Part shown: one piece after another, positions 54,855 to 64,000 of the stretch
Position numbering within the stretch: position 1 is the first letter of the stretch
How the letters are laid out: every line of letters begins with the position of its first letter
Source of the DNA: Bifidobacterium moraviense
GTDB lineage: Bacteria > Actinomycetota > Actinomycetes > Actinomycetales > Bifidobacteriaceae
NCBI RefSeq assembly: GCF_012932365.1
Contig: NZ_JAAIIH010000001.1
Coordinates: 124,001 to 188,000 of the forward strand
DNA length: 64,000 nt
Direction of reading: 5' to 3'
Program-made: the position numbers and the translations under genes
Notes under the pieces: generated by a model
What the model was told of the DNA's origin: nothing
Database searches by the model: none
Seen by the model: only the letters and a program-made list of their open reading frames with translations

Positions 54855-56204
54855 ATGACCATTACGAGCAACGCCACCGCCGAGGACCTGTGGGACGCCC
54901 CGCTCGCCGGCGGTCCACTGAACGCCACGGTGACCATTCCCGGCAGCAAGTCCCTGTCGAACCGCTATCTGCTGCTTGCCGCGCTCGGCAAGACCCCCGT
55001 CACGCTGGTGGGTCTGCTGCGCTCGCGCGACACCGACCTCATGATGGGCGCGCTTGCCGCGCTCGGCGTGCGGTGCGACGCCGACCCGGACACGCCCACC
55101 ACGGTGACGGTGACGCCTCCGGCCTCCGGACGCTTCCGCGGCGACGTGGACGTCTACTGCGGCCTGGCCGGAACGGTGATGCGGTTCGTGCCGGGCCTCG
55201 CGCTGTTCGCGGACGGTCCCGTGCGCTTCAACGGCGACGAGCAGGCCTACGCCCGTCCGATGAAGCCGGTGCTCGACGGTCTCGAGCAGCTCGGCGCCCG
55301 CGTGGAGTACCACGGGCAGGAGGGTCACCTGCCGTTCACGATCACGCCGCCCGAGGACCTCGAAGCCGCGGGACCTCAGGTGTCCATCGACTCCTCCGCG
55401 TCCTCGCAGTTCATCTCCGGGCTGCTGTTGGCGGGTGCGCGTCTGCCGCACGGCCTCGACCTGCGCCATACGGGGGAGAAGACCCCGAGTCTGCCGCACA
55501 TCCGCATGACCGTGGCCGATCTCGTCGCGTCCGGCGTGCACGCCGAGGCCGACGAGGCCGCGCGCCGCTGGCACGTGCCGCACGGCGACGTGCAGCTGCC
55601 GTCGCGCGTGGTGGTGGAGCCCGACCTGTCGAACGCGGCGCCGTTCCTGGGCGCGGCGCTGATCGCCGGGGGCACGGTGCGCGTGCCGCATTGGCCGGTG
55701 GAGACCACGCAGCCCGGCGGACTGCTGCCCGGATACCTCGAGCGCATGGGGGCGACGGTGACGTTCGACGAGGAGGACGGCGTGCGCTACTGCACGGTGA
55801 CGTCCGACGGTTCCGTGCGCGGGCTGGGAGACTTCGATCTGACCGCGGCCGGCGAGATCGCCCCGTCCCTGGCCGCGGTGCTGGTGTTCGCCGACGCGCC
55901 GACCTCCATGACCGGCATCGGGCATCTGCGCGGACACGAGACCGACCGTCTGCGGGCACTCGTCACCGAGATCCGCCGCGTGGGCGGCGTGGCCGACGAA
56001 CTGCCGGACGGTCTGCGCATCGAACCGGTGCCCGCGGAACGTCTGCACGGCGCCGACATGGAGACCTACGCCGATCACCGCATGGCCACGTTCGCCGCCA
56101 TGCTGGGTCTGCGCATCTCCGGCGTACGCGTGCGGAACGTCGCCACCACGCGCAAGACGCTGCCCGATTTCACCGGCATGTGGTCGACGCTGCTGGCTCG
56201 CTGA
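54855..56204 (+). CDS. aroA: 5-enolpyruvylshikimate-3-phosphate synthase
   Basis: 449 aa. Substrate-binding PGSKSLSNRYLLLAALG at the N-terminus, LAGTVMRFVPG around the phosphoenolpyruvate site, DSSASSQFISGLLLA, and the late ETYADHRMATF. The LAGTVMRF form differs from the GNAGTAMR of enteric enzymes and is typical of actinobacteria. It joins shikimate-3-phosphate with phosphoenolpyruvate on the way to chorismate. The start is fixed by the -10 spacing. Confidence 0.95.
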   Translation: MTITSNATAEDLWDAPLAGGPLNATVTIPGSKSLSNRYLLLAALGKTPVTLVGLLRSRDTDLMMGALAALGVRCDADPDTPTTVTVTPPASGRFRGDVDVYCGLAGTVMRFVPGLALFADGPVRFNGDEQAYARPMKPVLDGLEQLGARVEYHGQEGHLPFTITPPEDLEAAGPQVSIDSSASSQFISGLLLAGARLPHGLDLRHTGEKTPSLPHIRMTVADLVASGVHAEADEAARRWHVPHGDVQLPSRVVVEPDLSNAAPFLGAALIAGGTVRVPHWPVETTQPGGLLPGYLERMGATVTFDEEDGVRYCTVTSDGSVRGLGDFDLTAAGEIAPSLAAVLVFADAPTSMTGIGHLRGHETDRLRALVTEIRRVGGVADELPDGLRIEPVPAERLHGADMETYADHRMATFAAMLGLRISGVRVRNVATTRKTLPDFTGMWSTLLAR

Positions 56205-56305
56205 ACGCCGGTCACGCCGCGAACCCACGTCGCAGGACGGGCGAAAGCCAATCGAACGCGCCATCGGGCGCCACATCACACACAACATCGGAAGAAGGAT
56301 CTGCC

Positions 56306-57133
56306 ATGAGCGCACACACCCTGTACGAGACCCGCTCCTATGCGCAGGAGCTGGCCGGAAACCCCCATCTGGACGACCTGCTGCTGACGCTGCGGCTCGC
56401 CGACGCGGCCGACGCCGTCACCACCGCCCGATTCGGCGCGCTGGACCTGCACGTCGAAACCAAGCCGGACAACACGCCGGTGAGCGACGCCGATCGCGCC
56501 ACCGAACGCGCCATCCGCGACATCCTCGCCGAGGAGCGCCCGGACGACGCGATCTACGGCGAGGAGCTGGGCCGCGCCGAATCCACCGGCCGCCGCTGGA
56601 TCATCGACCCGATCGACGGCACCAAGAACTACGTGCGCGGCGTGCCGGTGTGGGCCACGCTGATCGGTCTGCAGGAGGGCGACGATCTGGTGGTGGGCGT
56701 GGTGTCCGCGCCGTGGCTGCACACGCGCTGGTTCGCACTGAAGGACGGCGGCGCCTACATGGGCCGCGGTCCCGAGGAGGCGACGCGCATCCACGTCTCG
56801 CACGTCGCCAAGGTGGAGGACGCCTCGATGAGCATGTCGTCGCTCACCGGATGGCGAGACCGCGGCGACCGCGACGAGCTGATCGCGCTGACGGACTCCA
56901 TGTGGCGTCTGCGCGGGTTCGGCGACTTCTGGAGCTACATGCTGGTGGCGCAGGGAGCCGTCGACGCGGCGGCCGAGCCGGAGCTCGATCTGTACGACAT
57001 GGCGGCGCTGGTGCCGATCGTCACCGAGGCGGGCGGCCGCTTCACCGATCTGGACGGCAACCCCGGTCCGTGGGGCGGCTGCGCGCTGGCCAGCAACGGC
57101 CTGCTGCACGAGGCGATCCTCAAGGCGCTGTAG
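56306..57133 (+). CDS. hisN: inositol-monophosphatase-type histidinol-phosphatase
   Basis: 275 aa from the ATG at 56306, with GAAGAAGG upstream. Metal-binding motifs: KPDNTPVSDADRATE, the Glu in GEELG, WIIDPIDGTKNYVRG, and ELDLYDMAALVPIVTEAGG. This matches actinobacterial HisN, which removes phosphate from histidinol phosphate. Closely related enzymes act on inositol monophosphate, so the substrate is likely but not proven. It lies about 100 bp after aroA. Confidence 0.85.
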   Translation: MSAHTLYETRSYAQELAGNPHLDDLLLTLRLADAADAVTTARFGALDLHVETKPDNTPVSDADRATERAIRDILAEERPDDAIYGEELGRAESTGRRWIIDPIDGTKNYVRGVPVWATLIGLQEGDDLVVGVVSAPWLHTRWFALKDGGAYMGRGPEEATRIHVSHVAKVEDASMSMSSLTGWRDRGDRDELIALTDSMWRLRGFGDFWSYMLVAQGAVDAAAEPELDLYDMAALVPIVTEAGGRFTDLDGNPGPWGGCALASNGLLHEAILKAL

Positions 57134-57176
57134 AGCCGCACGGCACTGCACGATACTGCACCGCCGCACGATGCGA

Positions 57177-57211
57177 AAATCCCCGGTCCGCGATGAACGA
57201 ACCGGGGATTT
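57177..57211. terminator. bidirectional terminator between hisN and ackA
   Basis: AAATCCCCGGT and ACCGGGGATTT form a perfect 11-bp stem with a 13-nt loop between the convergent hisN and ackA, with A/T tails on both sides. Confidence 0.85.
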
Positions 57212-57253
57212 CGCTATCCGTTACGGGCTATCCGCGTGCGGTATGCGCGGGGA

Positions 57254-58495
57254 TCAGGCCTCGTCGACGGGCTCGACCACGTTGCCGTAGGAGTCCTTGC
57301 CGGCCACGGCGATGGCGGCGGACTTGCGGGCGATGGCCAGCTCCTCGTTGGTCGGGTAGATCGCGATGATCACGGAGGAATCCGGGGTGGAGATGATGCG
57401 CGGCTCCTTGGAGCGGGTGGCATTCTTCTCCTCGTCGATCTTGACGCCGAACGGGGCGAGCTTGTCGCACACCATCTTGCGCACGATGTCGTCGTTCTCG
57501 CCGACGCCGGCGGTGAACGTGATCACGTCCACGCCGCCCATCTGGGCGGTGTAGTTGCCGATGTAGCCGACGATGCGGTGGACGTACACCTGCAGAGCCA
57601 GCTTGGCGTCCTCGTTGCCCTCGGCCACCAGACGGTGGACCTCGCGCATGTCGCCGTAGCCGGTCATGCCGGCGAGGCCGGACTTCTTGTTGAACAGGGT
57701 GTCCAGCTCGTCCACGTTCATGTGGGCGTTGCGGATCAGGTGGAACACGACGGCCGGGTCGATGTCGCCGGTGCGGCCGCCCATGACCAGACCCTCGAGC
57801 GGGGTGAGGCCCATGGAAGTGTCGACGGGCTTGCCGGAGATCTGGGCGGAGGCGGAGGCGCCGTTGCCGATGTGCAGGACGATCTGCTTGAGGCCCTCGG
57901 CCGGCTTGCCGATGAGCTCCGGGACGACGGAGCCGACGAACTCGTGGGAGGTGCCGTGGGCGCCGTAGCGGCGGATGTGGTACTGGTCGGCGATCTGCTT
58001 GTTCAGCGCGTAGGTGCTGGCCTCCTTCGGCAGCTGGAAGAAGAAGGAGGAGTCGAAGACGAAGATCTGCGGCACGTCGGGCAGCAGGGCGGTCATGACC
58101 TCGGCGCCCTTGGCCTCCGGACCGTTGTGCAGCGGGGCGAGCACGGCGAGGTCCTTGACCTGGCCGATGGTCTTGGCGTTGACCAGCGCCGGCTGCGGGA
58201 AGATGGAGCCGCCCTGCACCACGCGGTGGCCGACGGCCACGATGCCGGCCTCGTCCAGGTTCGGGCCGAACTCCTTGAAGAAGCCGAGGACGCGCTTGAG
58301 GCCCTGCTCGTGGTCGTGGATCGGCTCGGTCAGCTCGTGCTTCTCGCCGTTGTACTCGTGCTTGTAGTGACCGTCGATCGGCTCGCCGATCTTCTCGACG
58401 AGGCCGGAGGCCAGGCCTTCGCCGGACTCGAGGTCCACCAGCTGGTACTTGATCGAGCTGGAGCCGGAATTGATGACAAGGACGGTTTTCGCCAT
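57254..58495 (-). CDS. ackA: acetate kinase
   Basis: 413 aa from the ATG at 58495, which has GGAGGAAG upstream. Phosphate-binding VINSGSSSIKY, GHRVVQGG, HIGNGASASAQI, and TGDIDPAVV are all present. It converts acetyl phosphate to acetate, making ATP; acetyl phosphate comes from the phosphoketolase encoded at 60684. It is separated from pta by a 267-bp spacer that contains a perfect 29-bp inverted repeat. Confidence 0.97.
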   Translation of the reverse strand: MAKTVLVINSGSSSIKYQLVDLESGEGLASGLVEKIGEPIDGHYKHEYNGEKHELTEPIHDHEQGLKRVLGFFKEFGPNLDEAGIVAVGHRVVQGGSIFPQPALVNAKTIGQVKDLAVLAPLHNGPEAKGAEVMTALLPDVPQIFVFDSSFFFQLPKEASTYALNKQIADQYHIRRYGAHGTSHEFVGSVVPELIGKPAEGLKQIVLHIGNGASASAQISGKPVDTSMGLTPLEGLVMGGRTGDIDPAVVFHLIRNAHMNVDELDTLFNKKSGLAGMTGYGDMREVHRLVAEGNEDAKLALQVYVHRIVGYIGNYTAQMGGVDVITFTAGVGENDDIVRKMVCDKLAPFGVKIDEEKNATRSKEPRIISTPDSSVIIAIYPTNEELAIARKSAAIAVAGKDSYGNVVEPVDEA

Positions 58496-58652
58496 TTGGG
58501 CTTCCTCCATGTGTTGTGTGGCGCCGCGTGACACGGCATCATGTCAATCTCTAACGTACTCTTGCGCTTTGATATTTTGCGCTCAGGAGTCCACCGCCGC
58601 GCTGACTGTCCGCGGACGGGCGCGACGGTTCGCGATTTCTCGCTGTCAAGGA

Positions 58653-58739
58653 GCGATGGGAGGACGGACGCTGCGCCAGACCGTAGGCTTGGCCGAGCGG
58701 CCTTGAGCGTGTCTGGCGCAGCGTCCGTCCTCCCATCGC
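58653..58739. repeat. 29-bp perfect inverted repeat between pta and ackA
   Basis: Arms 58653-58681 and 58711-58739 match without error around a 29-nt centre that may fold again. It is much longer than a normal terminator stem and lacks a T-run. It may act as a transcript processing or attenuation site between pta and ackA, or be a small mobile repeat. Confidence 0.8.
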
Positions 58740-58762
58740 GGAAGGTGGTTATCGGAGCCGAA

Positions 58763-60433
58763 TCACTGGGCTTCGATGGCGGTCAGCGCGACGGTGTTGA
58801 TGATGTCCTGGACGAGGGCGCCGCGGGACAGATCGTTCACCGGCTTGTTGAGGCCCTGGAGCACCGGGCCCACGGCCACGGCGCCGGAGGAGCGCTGCAC
58901 GGCCTTGTAGCCGATGTTGCCGGCGCACAGGTCCGGGAACACGAACACGTTGACGTGGCCGGCCACGTCGTTGCCCTTGGCCTTGGTGGCGGCGACGGTG
59001 GGGGACCAGGCGGCGTCGAACTGGATGGAGCCGACGACGGCCAGCTCGGGGTCCTTCTCCTTGACGATGGAGGTGGCCTCCTCGACCAGATCCACATCCG
59101 GGCCCTTGCCGGAGCCGAGGGTGGAGTAGGAGAGCATGCCGACCTTCGGGTCGATGCCGAAGGCCTTGGCGGTCTCGGCGGACTGGATGGCGATCTCGGC
59201 GAGCTGCTCGGCGTTCGGGTTGAGGTTGATGGCGCAGTCGGCGAACACGGCCACGTGGTCCTTGAAGCACATCAGGAACGCGCCGGACACGAGCTTCTGG
59301 CCGGGCTTGGTCTTGATGACCTGCAGGGCCGGGCGCACGGTGTTGGCGGTGGAGTTGATGGAGCCGGAGACCAGACCGTCGGCCTTGCCGAGCACCACGA
59401 GCATGGTGCCGAAGTAGGAGGAGTCGGTCAGCTGCTTGCGGGCCTGCTCCTCGGTCATGCCCTTCTTGGCGCGCAGCTCGCACAGCTTGGCGACCATCGG
59501 GGCGAGGACCTCCTCGTCGTCCTTGGCCTGGAAGGTGGCCTTGTCGAGGTTCTCGAGACCGAGCTCCTTGCCGCGGGCCAGGATCTCGTCCTTCTTGCCG
59601 ACGATGATCAGGTTCACGATGTCGCGGGCCAGCAGGTAGTCGGCCGCCTTGATGATGCGGTCCTCCTCGCCTTCGGGCAGGACGATGGTCTTCTTGTCGG
59701 CCTTGGCCTTGCCCAGCAGGCTGTACTGGAACGCGTAGGGGGTGACGGGGGCGACGAAGTCGGCGTCGAGGGCGTTGAGCACCTCCTCGGCCGGCACGTT
59801 CTCCACGAATGCCTCGGCGGCGGCCTCGGCACCGCCCTCGGCGGTCACGTCGACCTTCGGCAGCACCCACACCGGGACGCCGGCCTCGGACAGGGCCTCC
59901 TTGTCGGGGGCGACCTGCTCGTCCTCGGCGCCGGTCACGAACACGCCGAGGACCTTGGTGCCGGCGGCCTCCACGGAGGCGGTGGCGGCCTTGACGGTGG
60001 CGGCCAGCTGCTCGGGGGTGCGGTCGATGGTGCACACGGCCAGGAACACGGGGGAGGCCAGATCGGCGGCCACGTCGGCGTTGAAGGCGAAGGCGGCCGG
60101 GTCGTTCACGGCGGACTTGTCGGTGCCGACGATGACCATGGCCTCGGCGCCGGAGGCGGCGACGGCCTCGTGGTAGGCGGCGACGATGTCGGCGCGGGCG
60201 CCGGCCTTGTCCTCACGGGCGCGCTTGGGACACACGCCCACGGACTGCTCACGGGTCAGACCGGCGTTGGCCGCATCCACGAGCACGTCGGTGAAGGTGT
60301 CCTTCTTGCACACGGCCGGACGGAACACGCCGGTCTTCTTCGCGGTGGCGAGCGCGTTGACGACGCCAAGGGCGACGACGTTGCGGCCGTTGGCGGCTTC
60401 GGGGCTGATGATGGTGACACTGGTAAGACTCAC
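58763..60433 (-). CDS. pta: phosphate acetyltransferase
   Basis: 556 aa with a GTG start preceded by AGGAGAG. An N-terminal P-loop-like DRTGG-type region (about 1-240, SPEAANGRNVVALGV), then the catalytic PTA domain (KTIVLPEGEEDRIIKAADYL, SGSINSTANTVRPALQV). It exchanges acetyl phosphate and acetyl-CoA. The P-loop in the N-terminal part is degenerate, as it lacks the usual GKT. Together with xfp and ackA it routes phosphoketolase products. Confidence 0.95.
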   Translation of the reverse strand: MSLTSVTIISPEAANGRNVVALGVVNALATAKKTGVFRPAVCKKDTFTDVLVDAANAGLTREQSVGVCPKRAREDKAGARADIVAAYHEAVAASGAEAMVIVGTDKSAVNDPAAFAFNADVAADLASPVFLAVCTIDRTPEQLAATVKAATASVEAAGTKVLGVFVTGAEDEQVAPDKEALSEAGVPVWVLPKVDVTAEGGAEAAAEAFVENVPAEEVLNALDADFVAPVTPYAFQYSLLGKAKADKKTIVLPEGEEDRIIKAADYLLARDIVNLIIVGKKDEILARGKELGLENLDKATFQAKDDEEVLAPMVAKLCELRAKKGMTEEQARKQLTDSSYFGTMLVVLGKADGLVSGSINSTANTVRPALQVIKTKPGQKLVSGAFLMCFKDHVAVFADCAINLNPNAEQLAEIAIQSAETAKAFGIDPKVGMLSYSTLGSGKGPDVDLVEEATSIVKEKDPELAVVGSIQFDAAWSPTVAATKAKGNDVAGHVNVFVFPDLCAGNIGYKAVQRSSGAVAVGPVLQGLNKPVNDLSRGALVQDIINTVALTAIEAQ

Positions 60434-60619
60434 GGGTCTCTCCTGTTCCTATCTGTTCAATGACGTGACTGCCTTGTTCACATCTATTGCACATTGTAAC
60501 GATGGAATGCGGGGGAGCGTCCGGTTTTGCAATATGTTGCCGCAACCGTAACTGTGATGTAGCGCACAGTTCGCCGCGGGGCCCGAGGGGGGGCCGCCCG
60601 GAAACGCGACGGAGATACG

Positions 60620-60649
60620 ACGAGGCCCCGGACGGATCCGGGGCCTCGT
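60620..60649 (-). terminator. terminator downstream of xfp
   Basis: ACGAGGCCCCG and CGGGGCCTCGT form an 11-bp stem with a short loop, just after the xfp stop on the minus strand. Confidence 0.8.
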
Positions 60650-60683
60650 GTCGATCGGTCAGACGATCAGGCGATCAGCGAGC

Positions 60684-63155
60684 TCACTCGTTGTCGCCGC
60701 CGGTGGCGGCGGTGGCGTCGATGGCGACGTCCTCGCCCTTGACCTCCGGCCACACCCAGTCGGTGTAGTCCGGGTGATCGTAGCCGTTGTCGACCGCGAA
60801 CTGGAAGGCTTCCAGACGGAAGTCGTTCAGCTTCTTGATCTCGTCGGCGTACTTGGCGGCGTCGATGATCTCAAGCGCGGAGGCGGTCAGGCAGTAGCGA
60901 TCCATGTCGTTGACGCGGACCATGTCGAACGGCGTGGTCGTGGAGCCCTGCTCCTTGTAGCCGTGGACGCGGAAGTTGTCGTGGTTCGGACGGCCGTGGA
61001 TCAGGCGGTAGATGGAGCCCGGGTACGCGTGGAAGGCGAACAGGACCGGCTTGTCGGCGGAGAAGAGCTCGGTGAACTCCTCGTCGGACAGGGCCTGGTC
61101 GTTCTCCTCGGCGTCCTGGATCTTCAGCAGGTCAACGACGTTGACGAACTGGACCTTGAGGCCCATCTTCTGCAGCTTGTCGTTGGCGGCCAGAGCCTCC
61201 ATGGTCGGAACGTCACCGCAGGAGGCGATGACGATGTCGGCGTCCTCGGCGTTCTTCGCGTTGGAGGCCCAATCCCAGCGGGCGGCGCCCTTCTCGAGCT
61301 CGGCGGCGGCCTCGTCCAGGGTCTGGTACGTGGCGGCCGGCTGCTTGCCGGAGAAGATGGCGTTGATGCAGTTCTTGGACTTGTAGCAACGCTCGGCGAC
61401 GGTCAGCAGGGAGTTGGCGTCGGCCGGGAAGTAGATGTTCACGACGTGGTCGTTGTTGAAGTTCTTGTTGAGCAGGATGTCAACGAAGCCCGGGTCCTGG
61501 TGCGAGAAGCCGTTGTGGTCCTGGCGCCACACGTGGGAGGAGATCAGGACGTTCAGGCCGGCGATCGGCTTGCGCCACGGGATCTCGCGGACGGTGGCCT
61601 CGAGCCACTTGGCGTGCTGGTTGATCATGGAGTCGATCACGTGGGCGAAGGACTCGTAGGTGCTCCAGATGCCGTGGCGGCCGGTGAGCAGGTAGCCCTC
61701 GAGGAAGCCTTCCATCTGGTGCTCGGAAAGCTGCTCGACGACCTGGCCGGTGACGGCCATGTGCTCATCGGTGAGCTCGGACAGGTAGCCGGCGTCCCAC
61801 TGCTTGTTGGTCACCTCGTAGGCGGCGGCAAGACGGTTGGAAGCGGTCTCGTCCGGTCCGAAGATGCGGAAGTCGGTCGGGTTCTTGCGGATGATGTCAC
61901 GGGTGTAGTAACCGAGCACGCGGGTGGCCTCGGTGGCGCCCCAGCCGTGGCCGTGGCCCTTGATGTCCACCTCGTAGTCGCGGATGTCCGGGAGGTCGAG
62001 CTCCTTGAGCAGGCGACCGCCGTTGGCGTTCGGGTTCTCGCCGATGCGCAGCTCGCCCTTCGGCATGAAGGCGGTGACTTCCGGCTTCACGGCGCCGTTC
62101 TCGTCGAACAGCTCCTCCGGCTTGTAGGACTCCAGCCAGCCCTTGAGGACCTCGAAGTGGGCCTCGGTGTCGCGGGCGGAGGCCAGCGGCACCTGGTGGG
62201 AACGCCAGGAGCCCTCGGTCTTCTTGCCGTCGATGTACTTCGGGCAGGTCCAGCCCTTCGGGGTGCGGAAGATGATCATCGGGTAGAACGGACGGTGCAC
62301 GTCGTCGGTCTGCGCGGTGGCCTTGATGTCGCAGATCTCGTCGAAGACGGTCTCGAACAGGTCGGCGAAGCGACGGTGGATGGACATGTGGTCCTCATCG
62401 TCGAAGCCGGCGACGAACTCGTACGGCTCGTAGCCCATGCCGTGGAAGAACTCGTGGAGCTCCTCGTCGGAGATGCGGGACAGGATGGTCGGGTTGGCGA
62501 TCTTGTAGCCGTTGAGGTGCAGGATCGGCAGCACGATGCCGTCGGTGCGCGGGTTCACGAGCTTGTTGGACTGCCAGCCGGTGGCCAGCGGGCCGGTCTC
62601 GGCCTCGCCGTCGCCGACGATGCAGGGCACGAACAGGCTCGGGTTGTTCATCACGGCGCCGTAGGCGTGGGACAGGGCGTAGCCCAGCTCGCCGCCCTCG
62701 TGGATGGAGCCCGGGGTCTCCGGGGCGTAGTGGGACGGGATGCCGCCCGGGTAGGAGAACTGGCGGAAGAACTTCTGCAGGCCAGCCTCGTCCTTGGTGA
62801 TGTTCGGGAAGTACTCGGTGTAGGTGCCGTCCAGGTAGGACTGGGAGGTGCCGGCGGGGCCGCCGTGGCCCGGGCCCATGATGAACACGGTGTTCTGGCC
62901 GTGGTCGGCGATGAGACGGTTGATGTGGCCGATGAGGAAGTTCAGGCCCGGGGTGGTGCCCCAGTGACCGACGAGACGGTGCTTGACGTCCTCACGGGTG
63001 AAGGGCTCCTTCATCAGCGGGTTGCTGCGGAGGTAGATCTGGCCGATCGACAGGTAGTTCGCGGCGCGCCAGTACTTGTCGACGCCTTCGAGAGCTTCCT
63101 CGGAAACCGGAGCGTTCAGCTTCTTCCAAGGGGTGCCAATAACAGGATTCGTCAT
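60684..63155 (-). CDS. xfp: xylulose-5-phosphate/fructose-6-phosphate phosphoketolase
   Basis: 823 aa, the hallmark enzyme of bifidobacteria. Thiamine-diphosphate enzyme with [29 protein letters not shown], and the cofactor motif region [14 protein letters not shown]. It splits xylulose-5-phosphate or fructose-6-phosphate to acetyl phosphate and an aldose phosphate, and so starts the bifid shunt. Two CAGGAGTA copies in a row precede the ATG. Codon use is strongly biased, consistent with very high expression. Confidence 0.98.
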   Translation of the reverse strand: MTNPVIGTPWKKLNAPVSEEALEGVDKYWRAANYLSIGQIYLRSNPLMKEPFTREDVKHRLVGHWGTTPGLNFLIGHINRLIADHGQNTVFIMGPGHGGPAGTSQSYLDGTYTEYFPNITKDEAGLQKFFRQFSYPGGIPSHYAPETPGSIHEGGELGYALSHAYGAVMNNPSLFVPCIVGDGEAETGPLATGWQSNKLVNPRTDGIVLPILHLNGYKIANPTILSRISDEELHEFFHGMGYEPYEFVAGFDDEDHMSIHRRFADLFETVFDEICDIKATAQTDDVHRPFYPMIIFRTPKGWTCPKYIDGKKTEGSWRSHQVPLASARDTEAHFEVLKGWLESYKPEELFDENGAVKPEVTAFMPKGELRIGENPNANGGRLLKELDLPDIRDYEVDIKGHGHGWGATEATRVLGYYTRDIIRKNPTDFRIFGPDETASNRLAAAYEVTNKQWDAGYLSELTDEHMAVTGQVVEQLSEHQMEGFLEGYLLTGRHGIWSTYESFAHVIDSMINQHAKWLEATVREIPWRKPIAGLNVLISSHVWRQDHNGFSHQDPGFVDILLNKNFNNDHVVNIYFPADANSLLTVAERCYKSKNCINAIFSGKQPAATYQTLDEAAAELEKGAARWDWASNAKNAEDADIVIASCGDVPTMEALAANDKLQKMGLKVQFVNVVDLLKIQDAEENDQALSDEEFTELFSADKPVLFAFHAYPGSIYRLIHGRPNHDNFRVHGYKEQGSTTTPFDMVRVNDMDRYCLTASALEIIDAAKYADEIKKLNDFRLEAFQFAVDNGYDHPDYTDWVWPEVKGEDVAIDATAATGGDNE

Positions 63156-63196
63156 GTGTACTCCTGTACTCCTGCACGTTACGTGCGATTGATTAT

Positions 63197-63214
63197 TTCC
63201 ATGTGGCCATGGAA
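63197..63214. promoter_or_regulatory. dyad close to the xfp start
   Basis: TTCCATG and CATGGAA around 4 bp, 42 bp before the xfp ATG. It sits where an operator would overlap the promoter. Confidence 0.45.
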
Positions 63215-63424
63215 GCGCCGCAGGCTCTGTTGAATCCGCGGTCTTCCCACGTCCAGTCAGGATTCATGGTAGGGGAAACGCGCGACTTGTTGGCCGGTAT
63301 TGTTGCAGGATGTTACGTTTTGTTCGTTTTCATCGGAGGTAAAGTTTGCCACCGTTTGCCTTGCATTTACCTTCTCCGAGTGGTAGGGGAACTTGAAAAC
63401 GTTGGAAAATGGCCGGTTTTGGAC

Positions 63425-63438
63425 TGTTAGCGCTCCCA
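63425..63438. promoter_or_regulatory. LacI-type operator-like site in the xfp/guaA spacer
   Basis: TGTTAGCGCTCCCA matches the perfect palindrome before pyk at 12 of 14 positions, including the central AGCGCT. It lies 270 bp upstream of xfp and 164 bp upstream of guaA. Confidence 0.55.
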
Positions 63439-63601
63439 GCTACGTTGTCGAAACGGTTCGATGGTGAAACATCTGATCTTCGGCGTGTTGTGCGTTTTCA
63501 CGCGGGACGCCGGCACTTGTCTGATTGCACGGTCATAATCGACCTATTCGGGCGGACGGATCGGCCCGCCCGCCGCCAGCCAAAGCAACGTAAGGGAGAT
63601 C

Positions 63602-64000
63602 ATGGCAACAGGACCCGTTCTCGTCGTCGATTTCGGTGCGCAGTACGCGCAGCTCATCGCCCGCAGGGTGCGCGAGGCCCACGTCTATTCCGAACTCGTG
63701 CCGCACTCCATGCCGGTCGACCAGATCCTCGCCAAGGACCCCAAGGCGATCATCCTCTCCGGCGGCCCCGCCTCCGTCTTCGAACCCGGCGCCCCGCGCG
63801 TCGACCCCAGGCTCTTCGAAGCCGGCGTCCCCGTGCTCGGCATCTGCTACGGCTTCCAGGCCATGGCCTACGCCCTCGGCGCCGACGTCGACAAGGCCGC
63901 CCTCGGCGAATACGGCAAGACCGAGACCGCCATCGACCACGCCGAAGGCATCCTCGAAGGCTCTCCGGCCGAACAGAACACGTGGATGAGCCACGGCGTC
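63602..64000 (+). CDS. guaA: GMP synthase (partial, 3' end beyond the window)
   Basis: First 133 residues of the glutamine amidotransferase domain: [28 protein letters not shown], and the nucleophile Cys in [12 protein letters not shown]. The ATP-pyrophosphatase half lies outside the window. It converts XMP to GMP using glutamine. AAGGGAG precedes the ATG. Confidence 0.95.
   Translation, partial: MATGPVLVVDFGAQYAQLIARRVREAHVYSELVPHSMPVDQILAKDPKAIILSGGPASVFEPGAPRVDPRLFEAGVPVLGICYGFQAMAYALGADVDKAALGEYGKTETAIDHAEGILEGSPAEQNTWMSHGV

Larger units (their letters stand above)
63156..63601. other. 446-bp divergent spacer between xfp and guaA
   Basis: No gene is supported. It is A/T-richer than the genes and contains the two dyads listed separately, so it probably holds the promoters of both the highly expressed xfp and guaA. 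Confidence 0.6.

Overview
The window is high-GC actinobacterial chromosome, almost certainly from a Bifidobacterium. The strongest sign is the phosphoketolase, phosphotransacetylase and acetate kinase block (xfp, pta, ackA) at 57.2-63.2 kb, which is the energy-yielding end of the bifid shunt. WhiB proteins, CarD, an LCP protein, an ANTAR response regulator and a mycobacterial-type order of tRNA-Leu, pdtaR, polA, rpsA, coaE and uvrB homologues agree with this.

Layout. 0-5.3 kb: PdtaS-type histidine kinase, WhiB1-like protein, an orphan FtsK/EccC-like ATPase and an LCP cell-wall ligase. 5.5-12.7 kb: whiB2, a large membrane glycosyltransferase, a DUF5719 protein, a metallopeptidase relative without its zinc motif, a HAD phosphatase and ComF. 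12.7-17 kb: a two-component system and the glycogen branching enzyme. 16.9-21.9 kb: carD-ispF, a zinc-type ABC transporter with a Zur-like operator, and folD. 22-30.2 kb: rpsA, coaE, uvrB, terC, pyruvate kinase and a Nudix enzyme. 30.3-37.8 kb: a short-armed tRNA-Leu, pdtaR, polA, a Nif3-like protein, a Nudix enzyme and glgX. 37.8-40.6 kb: small housekeeping genes.

40.7-49.65 kb is the accessory region. It holds a broken gene encoding a zinc ribbon, a HicB-like domain and a Vsr-like nuclease, a phage scaffold remnant, and a small gene pair of unknown function. Next comes a 6.4-kb integrated segment bounded by 36-bp exact repeats of the tRNA-Pro 3' half (43217-43252 and 49574-49609). The segment carries an ABC ATPase, a broken CynX-type transporter, a TetR regulator with a clear operator, a DHA2 efflux pump, an AttH/CrtC-like lipocalin-fold enzyme and a holin-like gene. 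No integrase survives.

49.7-57.1 kb returns to chromosome: DUF1304, tRNA-Leu(GAG), a SugE-type exporter, lactate dehydrogenase, a membrane protein, TauE, aroA and hisN. 57.2-63.2 kb is the bifid-shunt block, and guaA runs off the right edge.

Two themes run across the window. Many genes begin only 6-8 nt after a -10-like hexamer and have no ribosome binding site, so they are probably leaderless. LacI-type dyads sit before pyk and between xfp and guaA, suggesting one global sugar regulator over the central pathway. The best candidates for an undescribed system are the TetR/efflux/AttH-like cassette and the HicB-Vsr fusion. All assignments come from reading the sequence; no database search was run.
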